Source: Seminavis robusta (lineage: Eukaryota; Bacillariophyta; Bacillariophyceae; Naviculales; Naviculaceae). From it: a DNA stretch of 26,745 nucleotides. This document shows, piece by piece, positions 15,812 to 23,969 of this stretch. Under the pieces are notes generated by a model, which was given only the letters and a program-made list of their open reading frames with translations, had not been told where the DNA came from and did no database searches. Within the stretch, counting starts at the first letter, position 1, and every line of letters starts with the position of its first letter. A program made the position numbers and the translations under genes. The stretch covers positions 1 to 26,745 of the forward strand of contig CAICTM010001563.1 in the NCBI GenBank assembly GCA_903772945.1, in the 5' to 3' direction.

Positions 15812-16833
15812 GATTGCTTCGTACTGAAGGATAAGTTTGTTTTTTAAAAGCTTTGTTGCGTTGGTTAGGATCGCGAAGTTTTGGAATTGTGAGACAATCA
15901 ATCATTGATCCAAATTAATCTAGCCGTTGTCAAAATTGCCGTCATCGACAAACTTGGGTGGAACGATCGAACTGACGTCTGATCGTGCACAATCAAGCAA
16001 CTTGGCTATCGTGCCAAGGGAAGAGTTTTCACTGCTCGTAGCTAATGGCAGCTAGTTGGAGGTTGCTTCATTGAATGATCATCCACGCCATGGTTGGACG
16101 AGCTTCGTGGAAGATCTTGTCAGAGGCATCACAATGACGTCATCCGCAGGCAACCGACAACCCACCAACACCAGCTCTCGTCAAAGGACCAATGCTGCTT
16201 TGAAACTCATCTTTCCGCTATCCTGCGGATGTCTGCGAATAAACGACACGATGCCATGAAGGAAGAATAGGTAATCAAGGGCTGCTTCTACGTTCAGGAG
16301 ACTCCAGGTGCCAGCTCCTGACATCGACCTGATTGTTCTAGCTACCTAGTTTAGAAAGAGTTGGCCTACCAGTACACCAAGTGATCTGCCACTGAGCCGT
16401 ATGGAATTCTGCTTTCCTGTTGCTGGCGAGAGCCGTCACATCCAAAGATTCGCTTTCTCGATGGAAATCGCTACAAGCCACTTTTTTATGTCTTTATGGT
16501 TGTGTTCTAGCATGAGGCATTATTCGTCTTGCCCAAGACCCGACGACCCTGAGCCAGCCAAGTAAGTCTTGGGTGTGCGGGCTCTTTTTAGTTTGAACCA
16601 CTTGGTATCCCGGTATGACTGTATATCACATGAAAGAAGAAGCAAGTCCTGGTGGATGAAGAATTGAAGCTTGTGGAGAAGAAGGTGGCCTTAGGCTATT
16701 TGTTGGTACTGCAGTGCTAGTTTTGGGCAACTGGTTTAGTGCACTCTAATCTACTAGTAGAGAAGCACAGCTGTTTGCTGCAACCAACGAAGCGCTGCAA
16801 TTTGTTGTCCGGTTGTTGTTTGATTCAGGAGCT
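15812..16833. other. Spacer upstream of the Cys-rich gene
   Basis: About 1 kb without a supported gene. A perfect CRE-type TGACGTCA lies at 16135-16142, about 325 bp upstream of the Cys-rich gene start. Otherwise only short frames and stray words are seen. Confidence 0.5.
16135..16142. promoter_or_regulatory. CRE-like palindrome TGACGTCA
   Basis: This is a perfect bZIP-type site. Related TGACGT/ACGTCA elements are known to mediate CO2/cAMP control in diatom promoters. A role for the Cys-rich gene at 15811 is only inference, since one 8-bp match can be chance. Confidence 0.3.
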
Positions 16834-17694
16834 TTATTCTTTCTTCTTCGTTGCACTTGAGGCATCGATCTGATGATTTGGTGCCAACACCAGGAGAATG
16901 TCAGGATGGTACCCACTCAAGGACAAGAGCAACAATGCAGGCCCATAAAACATCCATGTCAAACTGCTCGTTACAACATAGAACGGAGCATCTGTTGTAG
17001 TCGGGTCTTGACTCAACAGCAAATTGCCTGTGACCGTATGATCACAGATGAAAAACATGGTCATTCCGACCGCTGTCATTTGGGCATTCCACAGAGGAAA
17101 TTTCCCAATCAGACAAGCGGCATAGGTTGCTGTGAGGGATGTACATTTTAGGCAAAAGTAAATGGACAGAATAATAAACAAATCATTGAAGCCACCCGTG
17201 CGGGGATACCAAAAGAAGGTAGCATTTGCAGCGCAAAGTACAGCCGATATCCCAAAGACAAGTATTACCAAAGGACTCTGGGCTGTCAGCTCGCTGATAC
17301 TTGTCATTCCACTCAAGTGTCGCTTGATAAATAGGCCCTGGACGATCATAAAGACCAGTATTCCGGCGTCAGGTTGCTGTGCTATAAAACATGTATCCGC
17401 GACCGCGATCAAGCTGTAAATGATACGGAGGGCTTTGAAATCGGTTTCGTCCCAGCAACTCATTGGATCGATCCGCCAGGCCAAGAGTGCTGTCAGGTAA
17501 GCCACGGTCAATTTGGCACCCTCCGTGTACATGGATAAGGGTACCACAATGGGGTCTTGGACTAAGCGCCACCAATCCACATGATAAATGCCGGACAAGA
17601 GAAAAATAATGGCTCCGGTAATGCGCAGCACTTCCGTTTGCTTTTGTTTCACTGCAACAGTTGGTGCCGATACTGAAGAAGTCGCGGCTGTCAT
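16834..17694 (-). CDS. Eight-TM membrane protein, YhhN/TMEM86-like (tentative)
   Basis: The product is 286 aa with a clear ATG. Eight hydrophobic segments lie at about 25-42, 62-76, 89-104, 109-122, 139-162, 171-196, 204-225 and 238-270. Within them, YSLIAVADTCFI followed by GILVFMIVQGLFIKRHL, and later AVGMTMFFICDHTVTGNL, recall the two membrane-buried Asp motifs of the YhhN/TMEM86 (lysoplasmalogenase) family. The similarity is weak. The N-terminus is Ser/Thr-rich and shows no signal peptide. The C-terminus is basic (TKKKE). Alternatives include an uncharacterised diatom-specific transporter-like protein. Confidence 0.7.
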   Translation of the reverse strand: MTAATSSVSAPTVAVKQKQTEVLRITGAIIFLLSGIYHVDWWRLVQDPIVVPLSMYTEGAKLTVAYLTALLAWRIDPMSCWDETDFKALRIIYSLIAVADTCFIAQQPDAGILVFMIVQGLFIKRHLSGMTSISELTAQSPLVILVFGISAVLCAANATFFWYPRTGGFNDLFIILSIYFCLKCTSLTATYAACLIGKFPLWNAQMTAVGMTMFFICDHTVTGNLLLSQDPTTTDAPFYVVTSSLTWMFYGPALLLLSLSGYHPDILLVLAPNHQIDASSATKKKE

Positions 17695-19303
17695 GGTAGG
17701 AGATTTTGAGACTGCTACCTCTTTGGCTACAACTATAGTACCAGATTGTATGACAGCGGTTGCTATTGCAAAGGACTACCCTCGGAAAATGCAAAAATTA
17801 AATGATGATTTCTGCTGAGAACCACTTCCAACTTGTCTTCACCCGAAGATGCGAGTATGCGAGTACTAGTCTACACACTGGTAGTACGGGTAGCTACCGG
17901 TACCTGGTATACCTGGTAGCTGGTTCGAACAATAGACTTCAAAGCTGTGCAGTTTTCTATTCAGGAACACGTCTCGGAACGCGCGAGACCTGCCAGGCGA
18001 GATCTATGCATAAGTGAGAGCGAGACTCAAAGCGACACTTAAGTAGCTGATAGCGCCAGTTTTGTGACCGTTAATATGTCACCTCCAGACCCGAGTTCGG
18101 TCTCGAGAATCGAATCGAACTTCAAAGGTAGACTGCATACTGGTACCTGGGCTACTGTGCACTTGGTACTGGTACACGGCCACATGTACAAAAACTGAAG
18201 CGAAAACTTCGAGAAGTTTTAATAAGCCTTTACTACTGGTAGCTAGAGTACCGTACCTGGTACCAGGCACATAGTATGCCACCGTGCCAGCAGTTCTGCT
18301 GTGACCTGAAGACCTGGACCTGGTACCACCAGTAACTGCTCCAGAGTACTGGAGTACCATGGGAAGTGGGAAGTACTAAAACTAAGAACTTATCAGAGTT
18401 GCCTCGTTACGCCTTCGGAGTATCCATTCGGCCTCTCAACCCCCCCCCCCTCTTGGTTGCACAACGTCCGTCACATTTTCCTGCAGAAGGCTGCCATTGA
18501 TCTGGTGATCTACATAGCTGGTAGCCGGAACCGTACTGTACTCTAGTAGAAGTGAGGTGGTACTGGGCGCAAGATAAGATAGATGTGCAAGATGTAGTAC
18601 AGTCCTGTAAGCGTACCAGTTGACTTATACCCCCTCCCCTCACCGAACCCTCATCCCAGCGAATTAATCGCTTTACCCCCCGTCGAGCACATCGCTTTAC
18701 CCTCGTCTAGTGTTGTTAAATCCTTTAGATGCGTCTAGTAGTGTAACAACGTAACAACACCGATGATGGATAGCTCGATAGAAGTAATGTAGCAGCTGAA
18801 GTAGCTCACCTTTTTAGTTCAATGAGTTCCCTTCACCCTCCAACCTCCAATACATACATCACGAGGTGGGATGGTACTGTAACCTGGTAGTCGCTGGCTC
18901 ATTGTACTGCGACTAGTTAATCTGCTAACGTGAGGAAATACTACTTGAATAGAGGGATCTTGTAGAGGTAGCTACCGCCCGACGAGATCAACTGCAACTA
19001 TTCAAGACGAGTGCAAGGTAAATGCAAAGTTCGCTTCTTAGTAATTCATAATCTGTGTTGTGAGCTTTGATTGATGCGATCAGTAAAGCTAGTTGTAGCG
19101 TGTTGGATCAATACATCGTGGTAGTTGATACGGAAGTCAACGTGGTATCTGCGGGAAACGGTTCGTTGGCAGGATGCTTTACTCCTGTCGAATACTCCAA
19201 TTTACCGTGTCCTTTTGTTTCGTTGAGAACGTGTTCTTGCCAGCGTTCTCTGTTCCATCGTGTTGACTCATAAAACATGACTCAATCTACTCACGGATAC
19301 TCT
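17695..19303. other. Long motif-rich spacer
   Basis: About 1.6 kb with no supported gene. It is dense in self-complementary words: CTACCGGTACCTGGTATACC near 17895, GGTACTGGTACAC near 18164-18176, GTACCGTACCTGGTACCAGG near 18249-18268. A C11 homopolymer lies at about 18440-18450. An inverted pair GTGTTGTTA (18710-18718) / TAACAACAC (18752-18760) and a repeated TCGCTTTACCC (about 18668 and 18692) are also present. Confidence 0.55.
18710..18760. repeat. Inverted repeat GTGTTGTTA / TAACAACAC
   Basis: Two perfect 9-bp arms are separated by 33 nt, in a gene-free stretch at the left side of the accessory region. Function is unknown. Confidence 0.6.
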
Positions 19304-19809
19304 GAGTCGTGGGAGGAACTGTAACGCTTTCAAACTATGAGGTGTCAGTCGACGCCATCTTTGGAGGTGACTACTGGCTGGTAAAGAAACTTGTCTATTT
19401 CTTTTTGCACTTCACTGCGTTCGCAGCAACGTTGGAGGCGCTCAATTGCAGTCGCGGCGAAAGAGCTCTCTCTTTCTACCTTGGTTACTTGCATGGCTCC
19501 CGAGTCAATGGCGACACTAATGCTTTTCAGCTATATGTGGAGTCCTTCACTAACCAAAACCCACTCCCCGATGATTACCAGAATCACGAGGTGAACCCTT
19601 TCCTTGTTCCCTTACTTCCTGTGGGAGATGCTCATTATCATGCGGATGCACTCGAGAGTACTTTCGCAATCAAGCATGTAATCAGCACAACTGTTTATAT
19701 CTTGGGTGACATGCAAGTCTTTTGGGCTGGGCGATTGAATGTGTACAACGCGTTGGATTTGGACGACGTTCTTCATGAAGTTTACCTTGCAGCTCAAGAA
19801 CGTAGCTAA
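19304..19809 (+). pseudogene. Orphan open frame, 5'-incomplete, unknown
   Basis: An open frame of about 166 codons runs from an upstream stop (TGA 19303-19305) to TAG at 19807-19809, with no ATG near its beginning. The first usable codon is GTG at 19309. In the adjacent frame an ATG at 19277 reads MTQSTHGYSESWEEL before stopping, so a frameshift may separate start and body. The body looks protein-like (GGDYWLVKKLVYFFLHF, NPFLVPLLPVGDAHYHADAL, DLDDVLHEVYLAAQE). I do not recognise it. It could be a decayed gene, an exon of a spliced gene, or part of a mobile or viral-like unit together with the frames at 20378 and 22530. Confidence 0.4.
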
Positions 19810-20377
19810 AATCGTATGTCTCCCGGATCTCCGAGTCCCTGAAACTGACTTGACCATCTGTTGGGTAGGTAGATAAAACGCCATTATAGTTCAGTTTCAG
19901 TGTCTTTCTGTAAGAAGTGTAGATTTGTGGCTGTCTTCATAAGTTCTGGAGTTCTACTTGTTGGATTGGAATCAATGTAAGGAAACACCCTTGATTGTTT
20001 TGGAGTCCACCGTGATGCCCAGTGTGTTGAAGAACGAGAAACTTCCTTCGACCTAGGATAGAAACAGTCGTGCTTCTTTTTGTGACGGTGATTGTTGTGG
20101 AGTCTAACAGATTGTGAATCCCATGGAATGTCCATGCTCCCGTTGAAAGAGAAATGGTTGAGGCTTTTCGACTACCTGTAGAAAGAGTCGTGTTTCTGTT
20201 GAGCCGTTGATTGTGTCGAGTACAATCGTGATGTCCCACTTCCACGCTGTGGTCAAAACAATATGAACGTCTCTCGTTGAGATTGTTTCCTTACGCCACT
20301 GCGTCCTCGCTGGTCTATATGCTCATAAATTTGACATTGGATCTGCTTGGACCAAAATACGGAAGAAGAAGAACCAA
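19810..20377. other. Spacer with a degenerate repeat
   Basis: About 570 bp between two plus-strand frames. A degenerate repeat TAGAAA(C/G)AGTCGTG(C/T)TTCT occurs near 20059 and 20178. The frame of the downstream gene stays open back to about 20265 without an earlier ATG, so an upstream exon there cannot be excluded. Confidence 0.4.
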
Positions 20378-21037
20378 ATGCAGAACGGACAACTCTACAC
20401 GATTGCTGACAACAACAATGTCGTTGCGGAGGGTTTCTTCGATGTTGACAATGTCCAAATGACCTGGAATGATGGAGTCCAGGATGAGGACCTTCACCTT
20501 CCTCAGGTCCGGCGTGTCCATCGTCATATTGGTATGGTTGCGGTAAGTATGAAACGCTTCATGGATGTTACCGCGACGGGTTATGAAAAACTTGATGAAT
20601 TCGAAGATGAACAGTTCAACAATATGATTCCAAGCGCTGACTGCAAAGCCATGGTGTTGGATCCTGTAGTCGACTGGATTAGCAAAGTCGACAACCATGT
20701 CAAAGCGAACTTTTCCGACGAGTACGGCATCAACATTACTTTCTTCCCACGTGAAAGAGGCTTTGATGATCGTGGCGAGATTGGTGGTGGTGGGAACCAG
20801 AGCCTTCGTGACATCCTAGGCGAAGAGGCTTTCCGCCGTGTGATGGACGTTGTAGGAGTCTTCCGTATGATGCGCCAGGTTGCTCGTGATATCAATGATA
20901 TCTTCGACCTCAATGAAACGAGACGTGGGGGGGTTGCTTTCATCAATTCAGGTACTGTCTTGGAGGGAATGGATTATCACATGCGTGACATGGTTGAGTG
21001 GCCACGAATGTTTTCTGAGGAAGTCGCTGGTGTCTAA
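20378..21037 (+). CDS. Orphan protein, unknown
   Basis: The product is 219 aa from the ATG at 20378; the frame is open for about 37 further codons upstream (HCVLAGLYAHKFDIGSAWTK and on), so the true start may be earlier or in another exon. The sequence is acidic and helical, for example YEKLDEFEDEQFNNM, SLRDILGEEAFRRVMDVVG and RMMRQVARDINDIFDL. No domain is recognised. AATAAA at 21036-21041 overlaps the stop region. It converges tail to tail, 35 bp apart, with the 485-aa protein on the other strand. This close convergence suggests one compact unit, possibly mobile or viral in origin (inference). Confidence 0.55.
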   Translation: MQNGQLYTIADNNNVVAEGFFDVDNVQMTWNDGVQDEDLHLPQVRRVHRHIGMVAVSMKRFMDVTATGYEKLDEFEDEQFNNMIPSADCKAMVLDPVVDWISKVDNHVKANFSDEYGINITFFPRERGFDDRGEIGGGGNQSLRDILGEEAFRRVMDVVGVFRMMRQVARDINDIFDLNETRRGGVAFINSGTVLEGMDYHMRDMVEWPRMFSEEVAGV

Positions 21038-21072
21038 TAAAGTATAGTAAACCACGCACATAGGCTCACTGT

Positions 21073-22530
21073 CTAATGCTTCTTGGCCCCACCTAGAGAA
21101 AGTGCCCGGTCCCAGTATATCCCCTTGTACTTGCTCCCCTCTACGACATTGCTGCACACTCGATCTAGGGACTCCCTTGTAATGTCAAGCGCGAAGGGTA
21201 GATTGGAATCGAACATGTAGCCGCCTACGAAGCTGACACCATGGTTCAATCCTACTGTGCTCATCTTGCCGTTCTTCCCAATGTGGTGGGCCTTGATGAC
21301 AGCAACAACTGGCAGCTCCAGTGGATTATCCCGTCTTAGTGGGTTGAACCTCTCTCTGTGTTTGTGTCTCATCCGCACTCTGCCGTAGCTCTCTTCTTTG
21401 GCTTTGAAAGTCTTCATCACGGCGTCCAGGAAGACCTTCATCTGTCGCTGCCTCTGACCGAGGCACGGAGTCTTGGAGTAAAGTGAGAGTATTTCCTCTG
21501 CCTCCTCAGAAAACCCAATATGGCAAAGGGCGCTCGTGAAGGAGCTTACGAGACACATCCCATCGATGTTGGTTTGGTTCTGGTAGCGAACAGGAGGACT
21601 TGAATTTGTCTGGGGACGCCAATAAATAATGCGACCCCTCGATCCCACAGGCAAGTGGCATCGTACTCCTGTTTTCTTGGCATTATCAAGTGTATCTCTC
21701 GGTATGTGTTGTTTCGCCCAGTTCATGGACACCGTCGTACCAGCGCCGCTGTAGTCCATTACTGTGATTTGTCCGTCTATGAACTCGATCGAGTCGAATT
21801 GTGTTGTATTGAGTTTCTTCTTCAGATCATACTTCTGCACTGAAGCCCACCCACCGACTCGGTACCTTTCGTCCAAATAGGCAGTGTGGGTGAGAATTGA
21901 TCTCACGTACTTGTCCTGTAGATCTGTTTCGAGTATTGTCGAGTTGGCACACCATATCCTTCCGTGCCAACCGTCACCCTCGACTCTGCGCAATTCCTGT
22001 ACAAGCTCAGGATGTTGGAGGGCTTGCTCAACAAGTACAAGCCGCTCAATGTTATTGATACACCACCACTTGTCGCTGATCCAGCGTCTTATTTCTGTGG
22101 ACTCCTTCTCTGTCTGGGAATCGCGAAGCTTTCTTCGGAGAGCACTCAACTCTCTCTCAAGGAATGGAAGATTTAGAGTTGGATGAGACCTTTGATATTC
22201 GGCAAGACCGCCAAGATTCTTTGCGATGAGCTCCCGAAGGGGTGGCGGAGGAACTTTGTCTCTTGATAGATCGCTGACTACTCTTGCTTGATAAACGACA
22301 ACATCTGTGACAGTTGTGTCGTCCTCGGTAACTGCTGTTTTGCTGTCTCGATGGACGCTTATGTGTAGGCCCTCTAAGCGCGATGCCACATTGGGGACTG
22401 AAAAGGGGGCAGTGTCTTCTGTAAGTGTCGAGTCGTCATCGGTTCCGGATCTGGACTTGTTCCATTGGCAGTGTGTTCCTGCGTCTTGCAGCTCCTCTGT
22501 GTTCTCGATTAGTACCGGGGGGTGATCCAT
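21073..22530 (-). CDS. Orphan protein with Cys-His-Asp pattern, possible papain/OTU-like peptidase
   Basis: The product is 485 aa; the ATG at 22530 is the first in frame, with a TTG seven codons earlier. The N-terminal 90 residues are acidic and Ser/Thr-rich. The middle is helical (ELSALRRKLRDSQ, ERLVLVEQALQHPELVQEL). The last third has NIDGMCLVSSFTSALCHIGF (Cys326), then GLNHGVSFVGGYMFDSN (His430, Asp441). The order Cys, His, Asp with a Gly-x-Cys-Leu helix start fits papain-fold peptidases such as OTU or C39 types. It does not fit the His-Asp-Cys order of Ulp1/adenovirus-type proteases. Overall family membership is not established. Its upstream region is the 191-bp repeat array. I suspect a mobile-element or virus-derived gene, but no transposase, integrase or replication protein accompanies it. 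Confidence 0.6.
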   Translation of the reverse strand: MDHPPVLIENTEELQDAGTHCQWNKSRSGTDDDSTLTEDTAPFSVPNVASRLEGLHISVHRDSKTAVTEDDTTVTDVVVYQARVVSDLSRDKVPPPPLRELIAKNLGGLAEYQRSHPTLNLPFLERELSALRRKLRDSQTEKESTEIRRWISDKWWCINNIERLVLVEQALQHPELVQELRRVEGDGWHGRIWCANSTILETDLQDKYVRSILTHTAYLDERYRVGGWASVQKYDLKKKLNTTQFDSIEFIDGQITVMDYSGAGTTVSMNWAKQHIPRDTLDNAKKTGVRCHLPVGSRGRIIYWRPQTNSSPPVRYQNQTNIDGMCLVSSFTSALCHIGFSEEAEEILSLYSKTPCLGQRQRQMKVFLDAVMKTFKAKEESYGRVRMRHKHRERFNPLRRDNPLELPVVAVIKAHHIGKNGKMSTVGLNHGVSFVGGYMFDSNLPFALDITRESLDRVCSNVVEGSKYKGIYWDRALSLGGAKKH

Positions 22531-22545
22531 CTTTGGGCACGCACC

Positions 22546-22898
22546 AAGCAAAAGCGACAGAGTCGAGGTCCTTGTTGGAGGGGAATCTGTGTCCCTTCCC
22601 GCGAACCCCAGTCCTGCACACTATCCGAAGCGACAGAGTCGAGGTCCTTGTTGGAGGGGAATCTATGTCCTTCCCGCGAACCCACAGTCCTGCACCCCGC
22701 TGCCTGGAGTCAATTTGAAGGAACGAGCAACTGAAATCAAGCAAGCGACAGAGTCGAGGTCCTTGTTGGAGGGGAATCTGTCCCTTCCCGCGAACCCACA
22801 GTCCTGCACACTATCCGAAGCGACAGAGTGAGGTCCTTGTTGGAGGGGAATCTATGTCCCTTCCCGCGAACCCACATCCTGCACCCCGCTCCTGGAGT
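22546..22898. repeat. 191-bp higher-order tandem repeat built from four 75-80 bp monomers
   Basis: Four monomers start AGCGACAGAGT at 22553, 22629, 22744 and 22819 and share GAGGTCCTTGTTGGAGGGGA and CTTCCCGCGAACCC. Monomers 1 and 3 end CACACTATCCGA; monomers 2 and 4 end CACCCCGCT(G)CCTGGAGTC. The array is therefore two copies of a dimer, period 191 bp. Copies differ by a few substitutions and 1-2 nt indels, so they do not keep one reading frame. Confidence 0.92.
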
Positions 22899-23290
22899 CT
22901 GTTGTTGATTATTTCCGTCCACCTTGGATGAGCCGCTGATTTTGGCCAATATCAATGTTGGGTTTGTCTAGGTTTGTCTAGACTCGACAAAATTATGATG
23001 GTTGTGGCCTTTTTAGTAAGGATAATGCGATGAGGGCATGGCTCTTACTTCCTAGTTACAACACAAAAGGATCTGTGTAACTGTAAAGTCGTCTGTGTAA
23101 CTGTAAAGTCATCTGTAATAGACAAAGCGACAGGATCTGTAATTAGACAATTACAACCAGGTTCTTGGCTTAAGTATCTTAAGACATGGGGAGAACACCT
23201 GGTGTAATTACCTTATCTTGCGGAAACATCTGGTGTATCCACCCATGCAGCTAGATCACCGCAGATATGGCATTGCTCACTTTTTGCAAC
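22899..23290. promoter_or_regulatory. Spacer and probable promoter of the histone H3-like gene
   Basis: About 390 bp. It contains a doubled GGTTTGTCTA at about 22963-22981 and a partial tandem repeat of TCTGTGTAACTGTAAAGTC at about 23072-23111, followed by two further TCTGTAAT starts. Closer to the gene, AACACCTGGTGTA at 23194-23206 recurs as AACATCTGGTGTA at 23224-23236, 30 bp apart and about 55-97 bp upstream of the ATG. Control by these sites is inference. Confidence 0.4.
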
Positions 23291-23696
23291 ATGGCAAGGT
23301 GAGGAACCCTTTACGTGCACGTATGTTTGATCGATCCAGACACTGCTCCATTTACCATTTATTTTCTGTCACAGAACAAAACAGACCGCTCGCAGAAGTA
23401 CCGGGGGCAAAGCTCCAAGGAAGCAGCTGAGCACAAAAGCGGCAAGGCAAAGTGGACGAACTGTCGCTGGTGTCAAGAAGCCCCACAGGTACCGCCCCGG
23501 TACTGTGGCCTTGAGAGAGATTCGTAAGTTTCAGAAAAGCACCGACCTCCTCATCAAGAAGCTGCCGTTCCAGCGTCTGGTGCGGGAGATATCCCAGGAT
23601 TACAAGTCAGATCTTCGTTACCAGTCCACTGCGGTCATGGCCTTGCAGGAGGCCTCTGTGTTGATCCAGGCAGGTAGCCTAGTGAAGAATTGTTAG
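23291..23696 (+). pseudogene. Histone H3-like gene truncated by LTR insertion
   Basis: Exon 1 is only ATGGCAAG (23291-23298). A 76-nt intron (23299-23374) runs from GTGAGG to a pyrimidine-rich CAG, and exon 2 starts at 23375. Splicing restores MARTKQTAR and the frame continues through the H3 tail, alpha-N and alpha-1 ([37 protein letters not shown]) to MALQEAS, the start of alpha-2. Canonical numbering shows K9R and K27Q, while K4, K14, K18, K23 and K36 remain. At codon 97 H3 sequence stops and the LTR begins, coding a foreign tail ([12 protein letters not shown]) before TAG. The product would be 109 aa against the usual 135 and would lack most of alpha-2 and all of alpha-3, so it could not form a normal H3-H4 fold. 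The open frame and intact splice sites suggest either recent disruption or retention. Confidence 0.9.
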
Positions 23697-23919
23697 TAAT
23701 AAAGTTTGTTATTAACAATTATGAGCGTGGTAACTGTCCCAAACTGGAGCACACAGGCCCAGCTGGGGAGTGCCAACTCTAACAGCTGCTAACGGTTTTG
23801 GCTACCCTGCTTCTGGGATTCCAAGCAGGGTGGGCAACTAGTGGGCTTGCTTGCATTTAATAGTGACTGGGATCTGGGACAGGACCTAAAGACTTAAGGG
23901 TCCTAGTTCCAGATCAACA
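23659..23919 (-). repeat. 3' LTR of a Ty1/copia retrotransposon
   Basis: The 261-bp LTR has perfect 8-bp inverted ends, TGTTGATC ... GATCAACA, on either strand. It lies just downstream (in element orientation) of the RNase H frame and of a purine-rich tract. Inside, two long hairpins are seen: 23688-23720 (AT-rich) and 23871-23915. Read on the plus strand it supplies the H3 frame with a stop codon and AATAAA at 23698-23703. The other LTR and the target duplication (expected CTCTG or similar) are not in the window. Confidence 0.88.
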
Positions 23920-23930
23920 CACCCTCACAC
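23920..23930 (-). other. Polypurine tract next to the 3' LTR
   Basis: GTGTGAGGGTG on the minus strand abuts the LTR start TGTTGATC. This is the expected plus-strand priming site of a copia element. Confidence 0.7.
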
Positions 23931-23969
23931 TATTATGTGCGCATTGCCTTGTTGTCGAGCTGTGAATTG

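Noticed and set aside
17921..17931. GGTTCGAAC resembling a tRNA T-loop
   Set aside because: No A box, acceptor stem or anticodon arm can be folded around it.
22436..22744. Open frame across the repeat array on the minus strand
   Set aside because: Indels between repeat copies shift the frame, so the peptide is not a repeated protein; it also overlaps the real start of the 485-aa frame.
22546..22898. Repeat array considered as a CRISPR
   Set aside because: The units are directly adjacent or separated by unequal related sequence, not unique spacers, and the genome is eukaryotic.
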